In this document: positions 1-8,680 of the stretch, piece by piece | Position numbering within the stretch: the stretch's first letter is position 1 | How the letters are laid out: every line of letters starts with the position of its first letter | NCBI RefSeq assembly: GCF_000421645.1 | Contig: NZ_ATXK01000005.1 | Span: 124,001-188,000 of the forward strand | Reading direction: 5' to 3' | Length of the DNA stretch: 64,000 bases | Source of the DNA: Aurantimonas coralicida DSM 14790 | Lineage (GTDB): Bacteria; Pseudomonadota; Alphaproteobacteria; Rhizobiales; Rhizobiaceae | The notes under the pieces: model-generated | Database searches by the model: none | Told to the model about the DNA's origin: nothing | Seen by the model: the letters and a program-made list of their open reading frames with translations, nothing else | Program-made: the position numbers and the translations under genes

Positions 1-23
1 CTATGTCGCGATAGGCGCTGCAG

Positions 24-563
24 CTATTCTGCTGCCGCTCCGGTGGTAGGCTGGGTAGCATCAGCGTCTTGACGCTTGGGGAGCACCCAATTCGCGCGCG
101 GGAAATGGCACGTGTAACCGCCCGGGCGCTTCTCGAGATAGTCTTGGTGCTCCGGCTCCGCTTCCCAGAAATCGCCGACAGGCTCGACTTCGGTGACGAC
201 TTTGCCGTCCCACAGTCCGGAGGCGTCGACGTCGGCGATCGTCTCCTCGGCGACCCGTTTCTGCTCATCGTCCACATAGTAGATGCCGGATCGATAGGAG
301 AGGCCGCGATCGTTGCCTTGCCGATCTTTCGTCGTCGGGTCGTGGATCTGGAAGAAGTATTCCAGGATGTTACGGTAACTTGTCGCTGCCGGGTCGAAAA
401 TGATCTCGATCCCTTCAGCGTGAGTACCGTGATTGCGATAGGTGGCGTTCGGGACGTCGCCACCGGTGTATCCGACGCGGGTCGACACGATGCCGGGCTG
501 CTTGCGGATCAGATCCTGCATGCCCCAAAAACATCCGCCTGCGAGAACAGCGCGCTGATGCAT
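24..563 (-). CDS. msrA: peptide-methionine (S)-S-oxide reductase MsrA
   Basis: This 179-residue cytoplasmic enzyme reduces the S-epimer of methionine sulfoxide in oxidised proteins. The catalytic motif GCFWG lies about ten residues from the N-terminus, and the family signatures [23 protein letters not shown] and [10 protein letters not shown] follow in order. I chose the ATG at 563 because it directly precedes the conserved start of the fold; a longer in-frame extension would overlap msrB. It lies one base downstream of the msrB stop, so the two are almost certainly one operon that repairs both sulfoxide epimers. The C-terminal 15-20 residues are a low-complexity tail. A second msrA lies at 3513-4049. 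Confidence 0.95.
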   Translation of the reverse strand: MHQRAVLAGGCFWGMQDLIRKQPGIVSTRVGYTGGDVPNATYRNHGTHAEGIEIIFDPAATSYRNILEYFFQIHDPTTKDRQGNDRGLSYRSGIYYVDDEQKRVAEETIADVDASGLWDGKVVTEVEPVGDFWEAEPEHQDYLEKRPGGYTCHFPRANWVLPKRQDADATQPTTGAAAE

Positions 564-564
564 G

Positions 565-1008
565 TTACGCCTCCTCCACCTGATCGAGATATTCGCCGTA
601 GCCCTCGGCTTCCATCTCATCGCGCGGGATGAAGCGAAGGGCGGCCGAGTTAATGCAATAGCGTAGTCCGCCACGGTCGGCCGGACCGTCGGGGAACACG
701 TGGCCGAGATGGCTGTCGCCATGGACCGATCGAACTTCCGTCCGGACCATGCCGTGCGAACTGTCCCGCACCTCGTTCACGTGCGCGGGGACGATGGGCT
801 TGGTGAAGCTGGGCCAGCCGGATTTCGACTCGAACTTGTCCGTCGATGCGAAAAGCGGCTCTCCGGACACGACATCGACGTAGATGCCCGGTTCTTTGTT
901 ATCGTTGTATTCACCGGTGAAGGCTCGCTCCGTGCCGTCTTCCTGGGTGATCCGGCGTTGCTCGGGGGTCAGGCGGTCGATCGCTGCCTGAGACTTTTCA
1001 AACTTCAT
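565..1008 (-). CDS. msrB: peptide-methionine (R)-S-oxide reductase MsrB
   Basis: This 147-residue protein reduces the R-epimer of methionine sulfoxide. It shows SGWPSF, the H-x-GH-x-F region and the catalytic cysteine in [11 protein letters not shown]. The N-terminal position where many MsrB proteins carry a CxxC zinc knuckle (GxYxCxxCG) reads [13 protein letters not shown], so this copy should be of the zinc-free type. I chose the ATG at 1008 because GGAG sits six bases upstream; a TTG at 1020 in the same frame is less likely. It is the first gene of the msrB-msrA pair, and a perfect palindrome lies about 100 bases upstream. Confidence 0.94.
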   Translation of the reverse strand: MKFEKSQAAIDRLTPEQRRITQEDGTERAFTGEYNDNKEPGIYVDVVSGEPLFASTDKFESKSGWPSFTKPIVPAHVNEVRDSSHGMVRTEVRSVHGDSHLGHVFPDGPADRGGLRYCINSAALRFIPRDEMEAEGYGEYLDQVEEA

Positions 1009-1109
1009 GATCGTCTCCAATACTTGGTTTCAGGGCCAAGGCACATTACGGACATCTTATCTTGCTTGACGGTCACCTCGACTATCGCAGTGCCAATTAT
1101 ATTTATCCA

Positions 1110-1124
1110 ATACGCTGTGCGTAT
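1110..1124. promoter_or_regulatory. perfect palindrome upstream of msrB
   Basis: ATACGC-TGT-GCGTAT is a perfect inverted repeat of 6-bp arms in the gap between msrB and the convergent end of the lysR gene. It has the same 6-3-6 architecture as the island's recurrent TATGCG-N3-CGCATA element but inverted half-site order (ATACGC rather than TATGCG). It could be an operator for the msrBA operon, for the same or a different regulator. Confidence 0.4.
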
Positions 1125-1156
1125 AGTTTCGATAGCTCCGCTGTGATCAGCGGCGT

Positions 1157-2032
1157 TCAGTTCCACGCGTATCTGGCCGCCATCTGCGCGATCTTCCTGA
1201 TCTCAACCGGCGCCGTGGAGCCAGAGACCGTCGCGATCACGACCTCTCGCTCGAGGACAAACCCATCGATCGGACGCGTAACCAAACCTTGGGCTGTAGC
1301 CGACCGCTCCGGAAGGATGCATATGGCCTCGCCGTCTGCGACGACCCGTTGCACCCAATCGTCACGATCGGCCCGGAAGCGCGGCCGCATCAGTACCTCC
1401 CGTCGTGCGAAATGGTCTAGGATCTGCTCGCGAAACTCACACTTCAGACGATCAACGAACGGGAACTCCAACAAGTCCTCGCCTCGCACGATATCGCTCG
1501 CCGCGAGCGGGTGTTTCGCGGAACAGCCGAGTACGAAGCGCTCACGGAACAGAGGTCGCACATCAAGCTTGCGGTCCGGCCGCGTCTCGCGCGGCAGGAT
1601 GCATGCGTGATACTTGCCCGACAGCACCTCCGATGTGTCTTCACTCGCCCCGAGCGAATGCATCTTGATCTCGATCGATGGCACTTCTGCCAACGCGCTT
1701 TCGAAGAAGGCTGTAAAAAGCTTCGGCCCGACGGTCGGGGCGACGGCGACGTCCAGCACCCGGTGCCTCCCCATGGCCCAGTTTTCAGAATGATGCCGAA
1801 CACTTTTCATCGCGACTAACATGCGCCGAAACTCAGCCTCCACGTCCTGGCCAAGGCCGGTGAGACGGCTGTTCTTCCCATCGCGATAAATGAGCGGACC
1901 GCCGAGCTCTTCCTCCAAGCGGCGGATCGCGCGTGTCAGGCTTGGCTGGGACACACCGCTCAACCGCGCCGCTGCTGTAAAATTCAGCGTCTCGGCCAAG
2001 TTGATGAAATAGCTGACCTGATTGAGTTCCAT
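1157..2032 (-). CDS. LysR-family transcriptional regulator
   Basis: This 291-residue DNA-binding regulator has the LysR N-terminal winged helix-turn-helix (MELNQVSYFINLAETLNFTAAARLSG, then QPSLTRAIRRLEEELGG) followed by a substrate-binding-like effector domain from about residue 90. I chose the ATG at 2032 because it starts exactly at the family's usual first helix; 66 upstream in-frame residues look non-coding. It is divergent from the hydrolase-OsmC gene at 2258, and the shared 225-base gap carries two copies of the island palindrome, so it may regulate its neighbour or be regulated with it. The effector cannot be told from sequence. Confidence 0.88.
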   Translation of the reverse strand: MELNQVSYFINLAETLNFTAAARLSGVSQPSLTRAIRRLEEELGGPLIYRDGKNSRLTGLGQDVEAEFRRMLVAMKSVRHHSENWAMGRHRVLDVAVAPTVGPKLFTAFFESALAEVPSIEIKMHSLGASEDTSEVLSGKYHACILPRETRPDRKLDVRPLFRERFVLGCSAKHPLAASDIVRGEDLLEFPFVDRLKCEFREQILDHFARREVLMRPRFRADRDDWVQRVVADGEAICILPERSATAQGLVTRPIDGFVLEREVVIATVSGSTAPVEIRKIAQMAARYAWN

Positions 2033-2099
2033 AGCCCTTCGGCCTGCACGCCGTGAATGATGCCGCTTCAGGACCGGTCTTTTCGACCGCCACCAGAAG

Positions 2100-2114
2100 T
2101 ATGCGCGACGCATA
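2100..2114. promoter_or_regulatory. island palindrome, copy 1
   Basis: TATGCG-CGA-CGCATA is a perfect 6-bp inverted repeat with a 3-bp spacer. It lies 67 bases upstream of the lysR ATG on one side and about 145 bases upstream of the hydrolase-OsmC ATG on the other. It is identical to the copy at 8102-8116 in front of a marR gene. Probable operator; the binding protein is inferred to be one of the island's MarR proteins. Confidence 0.6.
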
Positions 2115-2137
2115 TAATCACGCTTTAGGGGCTTGTC

Positions 2138-2156
2138 TATATGCGCCACGCATATA
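2138..2156. promoter_or_regulatory. island palindrome, copy 2 (extended)
   Basis: TATATGCG-CCA-CGCATATA is the longest form of the element, with 8-bp perfect arms. Its centre is 40 bp from copy 1, close to four helical turns, so two dimers could bind the same DNA face between the divergent lysR and hydrolase-OsmC genes. Confidence 0.6.
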
Positions 2157-2257
2157 AAAAGAATGTCTTGGACGGCTAGTCCGGGCCTGATGGCGCTTCC
2201 GCCAGGGCCCAAGGGTTCCGGTGCACCCACTAAGTCGCCGTGGGAGGCTCGACGCTT

Positions 2258-3484
2258 ATGACAGGAAGACCGTTCACGTTTCCCGGTGGTGGAGGCTCTG
2301 ATCTAGCCGGGTATTTGGAGGCGCCCGAAGGTACGCCTCGCGGCTGGGCTATTTTCGCCCATTGCTTCACTTGCGGGAAAGACAGCCGCGCCGCCGTGTA
2401 CATCGCACGCGCCCTCTCGCGGGCTGGCATCGGCGTCTTGCGGTTCGACTTCGCCGGCACCGGGATCGAGAGTTCTGCGGATGAAGCGATAAGCTTCGCT
2501 TCCGACGTCGATGATCTTAAGGCCGCCGCGGAGGCCATGGCTGTCGCCGGTAAGGCCCCCTCCCTCCTTGTCGGACACAGCCTGGGCGGCACGGCTGCGA
2601 TCGTAGCCGCCGCCGACTTGCCGGATATCGCAGCGGTAGTGACGATCGGCGCCCCGGCTGATCTTCAGCATATATTGCGCGTCTTTCAACCTGCCGACCT
2701 AGACGCGATAGCGAGCGAGGGCGAGGCATCGGTGGAGATTGCTGGCAGGCCCTTCCTGATCCGCCGCAGTTTCCTTGAAACGGTCGACGAAGTGGACATC
2801 GAGAGGTCTATCGCTGCCCTTCGACGTCCGGTGCTTGTGATGCATTCACCGGTGGATCAAGTCGTGGGTATCGAGCACGCCTCGCGCATCTTCGTCGCGT
2901 CGCGCCATCCCAAGAGCTTTGTTTCGCTCGACACGGCCGATCACCTTCTCACCGATGTCGAAGATGCGAACTACGCCTCAGCTATGGTCGCAGCGTGGGC
3001 AAGCCGCTTCCTGCCGCCGCTCGCGGCGGACCTTCCGCAAGTCGAGTTAGCGAATGGAGTCGTGGCGTCGGAAACGTTGGCGGGGAAGTTCCAACTCACG
3101 GTCCGTAGTGGCGAGCACACGCTGTTCGCCGATGAACCAGAATCGGTCGGAGGTCTCGGCAGCGGCCTGTCTCCTTACGAACTGGTGTCGGCCGGACTGG
3201 CCGCCTGCACGGTGATGACAATGCGTCTTTACGCGAACCGCAAAGGCTTCCCGCTGGAGCGAGCGACGACGACCGTGCGACACGAGAAAGTGGCGGACAT
3301 GATGCCTCCCGACCGCTTCACGCGCACCGTCTCTCTCGATGGGCCGCTCAGCGATGAACAGCGGGCGCGCATTCTGGAAATCGCGGATCGGTGTCCGGTC
3401 GACCTGACACTCGTCCGAGGCTCGGATGTGCAGACCGAACTTTCGAGCGATGCGCAGCCTGCAGGTGCGGCGCCGGCGAACTGA
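2258..3484 (+). CDS. bifunctional alpha/beta hydrolase - OsmC family protein
   Basis: This 408-residue fusion has an alpha/beta-hydrolase half (residues 1 to about 250; nucleophile elbow GHSLGGTA, an HCFTCGKDS oxyanion region and a late DH motif in TADHLL) followed by an OsmC/Ohr-type half. The OsmC half has one cysteine in [16 protein letters not shown] and one in RCPVDLTL, the pair that reduces organic peroxides in this superfamily. I chose the ATG at 2258 because GGGAGG lies nine bases upstream; an in-frame GTG at 2240 precedes that site. It probably detoxifies peroxides or oxidised esters; the substrate is unknown. It is followed by msrA in the same direction. Confidence 0.88.
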   Translation: MTGRPFTFPGGGGSDLAGYLEAPEGTPRGWAIFAHCFTCGKDSRAAVYIARALSRAGIGVLRFDFAGTGIESSADEAISFASDVDDLKAAAEAMAVAGKAPSLLVGHSLGGTAAIVAAADLPDIAAVVTIGAPADLQHILRVFQPADLDAIASEGEASVEIAGRPFLIRRSFLETVDEVDIERSIAALRRPVLVMHSPVDQVVGIEHASRIFVASRHPKSFVSLDTADHLLTDVEDANYASAMVAAWASRFLPPLAADLPQVELANGVVASETLAGKFQLTVRSGEHTLFADEPESVGGLGSGLSPYELVSAGLAACTVMTMRLYANRKGFPLERATTTVRHEKVADMMPPDRFTRTVSLDGPLSDEQRARILEIADRCPVDLTLVRGSDVQTELSSDAQPAGAAPAN

Positions 3485-3512
3485 TGTGGTGCACAGAGCG
3501 GAGGTTGATCGA

Positions 3513-4049
3513 ATGCAGAGTCTGCCCACTACTGACCAGACGCCGACGCGAACCGAGCGAGCGATACTTGCGGGTGGGTGTTTCTGGGGCCTCGAAGATT
3601 TACTTCGCCGCGCGAAGGGCGTCGTGACGACGCGTGTCGGCTACATCGGCGGCGAAATGCCGGACCCGACTTACACGAGACACCATGGTCATGCGGAAGC
3701 GGTGGAGGTCACGTTTGATCCTTCGATACTGACATATCGTGCTCTCCTGGAACTCTTCTTCCAAATCCACGATCCGACGACATACGAGCAACAAGGTAAC
3801 GACGTCGGACCAAGCTATCGGTCCGCGATTTTCTACACGTCTGAGAAGCAGATGGACGTTGCTCTGGAGACAATCGCCGAGATCGAAGCGTCGGGGCGCT
3901 GGCCGGGACCTGTCGTATCCGAGATCAACCCGGAAGAGCCGTTCTGGGAGGCCGAGCCAGAGCATCAGAAGTACCTCCAGCGTCGACCCGGCGGCTATAG
4001 CTGCCACTTCGAGCGACCGGCCTGGCGATTGGACCGAGCGAAACGATGA
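3513..4049 (+). CDS. msrA: peptide-methionine (S)-S-oxide reductase MsrA, second copy
   Basis: This 178-residue paralogue of the gene at 24-563 has [27 protein letters not shown] and [10 protein letters not shown]. The first twelve residues are a short polar leader with no signal peptide, so it is cytoplasmic. The ATG at 3513 has GGAGG nine bases upstream. It begins 28 bases after the hydrolase-OsmC stop and is probably cotranscribed with it, which places a peroxide-type reductase and a methionine repair enzyme in one transcript. Confidence 0.94.
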   Translation: MQSLPTTDQTPTRTERAILAGGCFWGLEDLLRRAKGVVTTRVGYIGGEMPDPTYTRHHGHAEAVEVTFDPSILTYRALLELFFQIHDPTTYEQQGNDVGPSYRSAIFYTSEKQMDVALETIAEIEASGRWPGPVVSEINPEEPFWEAEPEHQKYLQRRPGGYSCHFERPAWRLDRAKR

Positions 4050-4125
4050 GCACGCAGGGACGGTCATCAACGATACGGACGCTAAGGCGCTCGCCCCGCG
4101 TCGCTAGGTCAGCCGGGTTCTTGCG

Positions 4126-4887
4126 ATGATACCCGAATACGTAATCGCCGGCTTGTGGGGGCTTTTGTCAGGAAGCGGACTTCTGGTGGGGGCGGTTCTT
4201 GCGGACGTGCTGTACGGGCGACTCACTCACCGCATGATCTCAGCGGTGATGGGCTTCGGTGGTGGTGTGTTGATTGCCGTGGTCGCTACCGAACTCATCG
4301 GTGATCGCGTGTCGGCTGGCCTGGGACCCTTAGCGATCTTTGCGCTGCTCGCAGGGGCCGCAATCTTCAGCGGCACAAACTGGTTTCTCTCTCGCAGGGG
4401 CGCGAAGCATCGAAAGCGATGCGGTGAATGCACCGAGCAGGCCACTGAACAGGAGCACCGCGGTAGCGGTGCTGCGATTGCGCTTGGCAGCGTCCTCGAC
4501 GGCATTCCAGAGGCCCTCGTGATTGGGATGTCCGTGGCTGGTGGAGGCAGGATCAGCCTTGCAGTAGTGGCAGGCTTCTTTTTGGCTAATGTGCCACAGG
4601 GTCTATCGAGCACTTCCGGAATGAAGGTCGCGGGCCGATCGCGAAGCTATATCTACGCGGTCTGGATCGGTATTCCGCTACTTGTCTGCATCGCCGCCGG
4701 TACGGGAAACCTTCTGCTCGGCTCGGCGTCCACTCAAGCCCCTGCCATTCTGTCGTTCGCAGCCGGCGCGGTCATCGCGATGCTGGCGGAGGCTATGATT
4801 CCCGAAGCTTTCGAGAAGGCGCCGCCGTTCATAGGCCTGATCACGGTCGTGGGGTTTCTGGCGGCGTATCTCATCGCTCAACACTGA
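4126..4887 (+). CDS. ZIP-family metal transporter
   Basis: This 253-residue integral membrane protein has about seven or eight hydrophobic helices. The signature helices are LGSVLDGIPEALVIG (ZIP helix IV) and FAAGAVIAMLAEAMIPEA (helix V). The loop after helix III has a cysteine/charge-rich stretch (CGECTEQATEQEH) that could touch metal. The family imports zinc, iron or manganese; which one cannot be read here. Zinc or manganese uptake would fit an oxidant-stress island. It follows msrA at a distance of 76 bases. Confidence 0.85.
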   Translation: MIPEYVIAGLWGLLSGSGLLVGAVLADVLYGRLTHRMISAVMGFGGGVLIAVVATELIGDRVSAGLGPLAIFALLAGAAIFSGTNWFLSRRGAKHRKRCGECTEQATEQEHRGSGAAIALGSVLDGIPEALVIGMSVAGGGRISLAVVAGFFLANVPQGLSSTSGMKVAGRSRSYIYAVWIGIPLLVCIAAGTGNLLLGSASTQAPAILSFAAGAVIAMLAEAMIPEAFEKAPPFIGLITVVGFLAAYLIAQH

Positions 4888-4907
4888 AACCTGCGACTTC
4901 CGGAGCT

Positions 4908-5447
4908 CTAAGCCTCGCCGCCGTTCTCGCGGTCTACGCCGCGCTCGTGCAACTCGGCATCGATCGGGCAATTCGTGCAGCCCTCGTAACAGCACAAGCG
5001 GCAGATGCGGTAGGAATGCTCGAGGTTTTCCAGGCGATCGCGCAGCACGCGTTCAGCAATGCTATAAAGAGCGTCCAACTCGGTAGGGGTGAGGATCGAT
5101 AGTCCCTCAGCGATCACCTTGTCTCGCGAGGCCAGGACCGCATCGCTCGCGACCTTGCCAGCCTCTGTAAGATGGAGGGACCGCGTGCGCCCGTCAGTCG
5201 AATGCTCACGCCGCTCGACCAATCCCTCCGTCGACAAACGGTCCACCAAGCGGACGGTCGCGGCATGGGAAAGTCCCACCCCAACTGACAGCATGCGGAT
5301 CGATAGCCCTGGCTTATGGGCAATCAACGCAAGCGCCGAGGCGGCGGGTCCAGCTTCTGGCGCCCGCGATGAACTAGCGCGAACGATGTCGTCGCTGATC
5401 ATGAGTGCGAACGCCCCGAAGATATTTCGATCTCGAGGTCCATCCAT
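4908..5447 (-). CDS. MarR-family regulator with C-terminal cysteine cluster (paralogue 1)
   Basis: This 179-residue winged-helix protein has the MarR core (GLSIRMLSVGVGLSHAATVRLVDRLSTEGLVERR, then the wing residues DGRTRSLHLTEAG). After the last helix comes CRLCCYEGCTNCP, a dense cysteine group that could bind a metal or act as a thiol switch. I chose the ATG at 5447 because the two paralogues at 8136 and 10639 begin with the same pattern (MxxPxxxxxxFGAL). A 13/15 match to the island palindrome lies 14 bases upstream, consistent with autoregulation. Its stop faces the ZIP gene stop 20 bases away. Confidence 0.88.
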   Translation of the reverse strand: MDGPRDRNIFGAFALMISDDIVRASSSRAPEAGPAASALALIAHKPGLSIRMLSVGVGLSHAATVRLVDRLSTEGLVERREHSTDGRTRSLHLTEAGKVASDAVLASRDKVIAEGLSILTPTELDALYSIAERVLRDRLENLEHSYRICRLCCYEGCTNCPIDAELHERGVDRENGGEA

Positions 5448-5460
5448 TGCCCCATCTATA

Positions 5461-5475
5461 TGTGCGCGAAGCATA
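5461..5475. promoter_or_regulatory. island palindrome, degenerate copy
   Basis: This site matches 13 of 15 bases of the copies at 2100 and 8102 and sits immediately upstream of the marR paralogue 1 start at 5447. It is a plausible autoregulatory site overlapping the core promoter or the leader. Confidence 0.45.
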
Positions 5476-5713
5476 GACAGCAAGCCATACCCCTGCGGCG
5501 CCGGGGGATTCTGGCAAGCCGAAAGGTGCGCCTTTACAGTGGCTTAGGATATGCTGCGGATGGCGCGGACGATTGGAATACAGGACTTCGATCGTCGGGA
5601 CACACAAAATGGCGATACCTGGCGGCTATAGATCGGGGTGGGCTGTCGTGATTTTGGCTGCCCGACGGCCGAATCACATCACGCCTGCGCCAGGTGCCAC
5701 CCCTCGTCGGCAC

Positions 5714-6424
5714 CTAACGGAGGGATCCGGGGGCTTGCTCTCTGAGATGCACCTCGACCGTCTCACCGCGTCCGACCACCACAGTGTCAATCTCGCTGAG
5801 AAACAAGCCGTGCTCCATTACGCCGGGGATGGCATCGATCGCTCCGGCGATCTCGATCGGCCTAAGGGCCTTGCCGAAGGCTGCATCCAAGATGTGATTG
5901 CTCTGGTCTGTGATGAATGGTTCTCCGCCGACCGAGCGAAGCGTCACACTGGCTCCGAGGTTGGCAAGATGCGTTCGAACGAACTCGCTCGCGAAGGGCA
6001 CGACTTCGACCGCCAAAGGAAACCCGCCGAGTCGTTGAACGACTTTGCTAGCGTCTACGATCACGATCATCCGGCTAGAAGCGGCGGCCACGACCTTCTC
6101 TCGGAGCAAGGCGCCGCCGCCGCCTTTGATCGCCTGAAAGTGGCAGTCGATCTCGTCAGCGCCGTCGATCGTGAGGTCTATCGAACTGAACTGCTCAAAA
6201 GGAACGAGCGGCACCGCGAGACGACGAGCCAACATTTCGGTCGCTCGGGAGGTGGCGACAGCGGTGATGCGAAGGCCCTGCCGAATGCGGTCGCTCAGGC
6301 TCTTAATGGCATAGGCTGTTGTGCTTCCGGTCCCAAGGCCAACGAACATGCCGTCTTCGATCTCGTCGACTGCTCTAGCCGCAGCCAGCCTCCTCTCTTC
6401 TTCTTGGGTAAACATCAACGCCAC
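5714..6424 (-). CDS. rpiA: ribose-5-phosphate isomerase A
   Basis: This 236-residue enzyme interconverts ribose-5-phosphate and ribulose-5-phosphate in the pentose phosphate pathway. Family motifs are present: GLGTGSTTAYAI, DLTIDGADEID, KGGGGALLREKVVA and the late GVMEHGLF. The start is uncertain between a GTG at 6424 and an ATG at 6415. It is divergent from gap, and the 248-base space between them contains one island palindrome. Its product leads into marR paralogue 1 in the same direction. Placement beside methionine sulfoxide reductases is unusual for this central-metabolism enzyme, so it is probably a second copy. Confidence 0.93.
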   Translation of the reverse strand: MALMFTQEEERRLAAARAVDEIEDGMFVGLGTGSTTAYAIKSLSDRIRQGLRITAVATSRATEMLARRLAVPLVPFEQFSSIDLTIDGADEIDCHFQAIKGGGGALLREKVVAAASSRMIVIVDASKVVQRLGGFPLAVEVVPFASEFVRTHLANLGASVTLRSVGGEPFITDQSNHILDAAFGKALRPIEIAGAIDAIPGVMEHGLFLSEIDTVVVGRGETVEVHLREQAPGSLR

Positions 6425-6539
6425 TTCATCTCGCCGGTATGCGTGCCTTCACCAGGTCGATTGTGAAACCGGGCGGCGCAAACCTAATCCTCCATGCCGA
6501 CATTGCCTCGTTGACCTGCAGCCAACAGACGGATAGGTC

Positions 6540-6554
6540 TATGCGTGGCGCATA
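6540..6554. promoter_or_regulatory. island palindrome, rpiA-gap copy
   Basis: TATGCG-TGG-CGCATA has perfect arms and lies between the divergent rpiA (start 6424) and gap (start 6673) genes, 115 and 118 bases from the two starts. A single operator could control both. Confidence 0.6.
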
Positions 6555-6672
6555 CATAATGAGGATGGTCTGATCGGCAAGCTTTCGCTGCTGGAGACGA
6601 CCACCGCGTGCCAGGCGGCACTGAGCGAAGTGCGTATGCCGTAGCCAGTTCGGCGAACCAGGGGACACAGGC

Positions 6673-7680
6673 ATGACGGTCAAGGTCGCAATCAACGGTT
6701 TCGGTCGGATCGGACGACTGGCCTTACGGTCGATCGTCGAACTACGGCGTGATGACATCGAGGTGGTTGCGATCAACGACCTCGGGCCGGTTGCTACGTT
6801 GGCGCACCTCCTGAAGTACGATTCAGTTCACGGCCCCTTTCAAGGATCGATAGCCACCGGCGAAGACTGGATCGACATCGGGTCCGGTAAAATCAAAGTG
6901 TTTTCGGAGCGCGATCCATCAAAGCTTCCGCATAACGAGCTTGGAGTCGACGTGGCGCTCGAATGCACGGGTTTGTTCACCTCCAAGGAGAAGGCTGAAT
7001 CGCACATCCGTGCAGGAGCAAAGCGCGTGCTCGTCTCCGCGCCCAGCGAGGGCGCAGACAAGACGATCGTCTTCAAGGTCAATCACGAAACGCTGACAAC
7101 CGAAGATGTCGTCGTATCGAATGGCTCATGCACCACGAATGTCCTCGCGCCCGTCGCGAAGATACTGAACGATCTATGTGGCATTGAGCGGGGCTACATG
7201 ACCACGGTTCACGCCTATACCGGTGACCAACCGACGCTGGATACGGTGCATAAGGATCTCTACCGCGCACGGGCAGCCGCGCTGTCGATGATCCCAACCT
7301 CGACCGGAGCCGCGAACGCAATCGGACGCGTGCTGCCAGAACTGAAAGGCAAGCTCCATGGCTCGTCAATCCGCGTGCCAACGCCGAACGTATCGGTCGT
7401 CGATCTCGCTATTTCCGCATCCCGGGAGGTGACGATCGACGAAGTGAACGACGCCATTCGTCAGGCTGCGAGTGGTCCGATGAGTGGGGTGCTCGCATTC
7501 ACGACAGAGCCTCTGGTGTCTGTGGATCTGACCCACCGGACCGAATCCTCGATCGTCGCGCTCCCCCAGACCGATGTCGTCGATGGCCGGATGGTTCGCG
7601 TGCTTGCTTGGTACGACAACGAGTGGAGCTTCGCGACACGCATGGCGGATGTCGCCGTGGTGATGGCGAAGCTCATCTAG
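6673..7680 (+). CDS. gap: glyceraldehyde-3-phosphate dehydrogenase, type I
   Basis: This 335-residue cytoplasmic enzyme oxidises glyceraldehyde-3-phosphate to 1,3-bisphosphoglycerate with NAD. It shows the N-terminal nucleotide-binding fold (AINGFGRIGRLALR), the catalytic cysteine 153 in SNGSCTTNVLAP, HAYTGDQ, and the C-terminal WYDNEWSF signature. Length is normal for the family. It is divergent from rpiA across a shared island palindrome. GAPDH is a known sensitive target of peroxide and hypochlorite, so an inducible extra copy in this island would make sense, but that is inference. Confidence 0.96.
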   Translation: MTVKVAINGFGRIGRLALRSIVELRRDDIEVVAINDLGPVATLAHLLKYDSVHGPFQGSIATGEDWIDIGSGKIKVFSERDPSKLPHNELGVDVALECTGLFTSKEKAESHIRAGAKRVLVSAPSEGADKTIVFKVNHETLTTEDVVVSNGSCTTNVLAPVAKILNDLCGIERGYMTTVHAYTGDQPTLDTVHKDLYRARAAALSMIPTSTGAANAIGRVLPELKGKLHGSSIRVPTPNVSVVDLAISASREVTIDEVNDAIRQAASGPMSGVLAFTTEPLVSVDLTHRTESSIVALPQTDVVDGRMVRVLAWYDNEWSFATRMADVAVVMAKLI

Positions 7681-7746
7681 CGGATCGGTTGCGGGAAAGG
7701 TCGTATCTTGGCGACAGGATGCGTTCGCGAAACGGAGGCATTAAAC

Positions 7747-8043
7747 ATGAATGGGCCACTAGCACGTGCAGCGAGAGCGCTCATTCAGTGGCCGCGATCA
7801 CATGTCGCCAAGATCGCAGGCTTGGAGGAAGAGGCGCTAGCTCAATTCGAAGCCGGCGCCAGCGTGTTTGCAGCCTCGGATTTGACGCGGCTGCGGGACG
7901 CGCTCGAACGCGGCGGCGCGGTTTTCATCAGCGAGGACAATAGCGGAGGGCTCGGCGTAAGGCTCAAGTTCAACGCCAAGGATGTGCGTGCGATCAATCG
8001 GATGGAGGGCGAAGGTGGGCCGGTAGGCACCGACGACGTCTAA
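7747..8043 (+). CDS. small helix-turn-helix (XRE-like) protein
   Basis: This 98-residue protein has a first half that resembles an XRE helix-turn-helix (RAARALIQWPRSHVAKIAGLEEEALAQFEAG) and a second half (LRDALERGGAVFISEDNSGGLGVRLKF) that matches the tail of small regulators such as the one at 32541. The ATG at 7747 has GGAGG about eight bases upstream; a TTG at 7708 is a weaker alternative. It follows gap by 66 bases and precedes a marR gene, so it may be a local regulator. The helix-turn-helix is weak. Confidence 0.6.
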   Translation: MNGPLARAARALIQWPRSHVAKIAGLEEEALAQFEAGASVFAASDLTRLRDALERGGAVFISEDNSGGLGVRLKFNAKDVRAINRMEGEGGPVGTDDV

Positions 8044-8101
8044 GCCTTCCAGCGAACGCTTGTACTCCGGCACGAGGCTCGACACCGGCCCACAGATATT
8101 G

Positions 8102-8116
8102 TATGCGCGACGCATA
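8102..8116. promoter_or_regulatory. island palindrome, marR paralogue 2 copy
   Basis: TATGCG-CGA-CGCATA is identical to the copy at 2100 and sits 19 bases upstream of the marR start at 8136. This position is expected for an autorepressed MarR gene. Confidence 0.6.
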
Positions 8117-8135
8117 TATTGCGTGAGTCGCGGCG

Positions 8136-8645
8136 ATGGATGACCCCTCGGATCGCTTGATCAACATCTTTGGCGCGCTGTCTCAAGCGGTGTCTGACCG
8201 CGTGCGCTTGGCGATCGCTGAAGCATTCAATGCGGGGGGCGAGACGGCCGCGGCTTTGATCGCGATCGGTCACGCGCCAGGAATGTCGATCGGCCAGGTA
8301 CGGCAAACTCTCCGGCTTTCGCATGCAGGTGCAGTTCGCGTCGTCGAGAGGCTAGGCGAGCAAGGCCTGGTGGCGAAATCGCCGTCGCCCTCTGACCGCC
8401 GGGTAGTTCATGTCTCGCTGACCTCGCGTGGTCAGGTGGAGCGGACCAAGCTGCTAGGTCTGCGGAACGCGGCGGTGTCCGAGCTGCTGAGCAAAGTGTC
8501 GGCTGACGATCGCGTCGTGCTGGAGCGGGCCGCGGACAACATCCTGTCGTCGCTGTTCTCGGACCTCCACGGCGGCTTGGCAATCTGTCGTCTGTGCGAT
8601 CAGGCCCGGTGTGCCGATTGCCCAGTCGGCCACCATCGTCCGTGA
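8136..8645 (+). CDS. MarR-family regulator with C-terminal cysteine cluster (paralogue 2)
   Basis: This 169-residue MarR-type winged-helix protein has a helix-turn-helix in GMSIGQVRQTLRLSHAGAVRVVERLGEQGLV and a wing at SDRRVVHVSLTSRG. It ends in CRLCDQARCADCP, a CX2C-X4-CX2C group, after the dimerisation helices. It is clearly paralogous to the proteins at 4908 and 10639. A perfect copy of the palindrome lies just upstream. It is followed by the RclC-like gene after 35 bases, so it probably represses its own operon and is released when the cysteines are oxidised; that mechanism is inferred. Confidence 0.88.
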   Translation: MDDPSDRLINIFGALSQAVSDRVRLAIAEAFNAGGETAAALIAIGHAPGMSIGQVRQTLRLSHAGAVRVVERLGEQGLVAKSPSPSDRRVVHVSLTSRGQVERTKLLGLRNAAVSELLSKVSADDRVVLERAADNILSSLFSDLHGGLAICRLCDQARCADCPVGHHRP

Positions 8646-8680
8646 CGCCCTGACGATCATCCCCTTTTGAGGAGTTCGAT

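Noticed and set aside
5573..6466. A 297-codon plus-strand open frame opposite rpiA
   Set aside because: rpiA has all family motifs on the minus strand; the plus frame has none.
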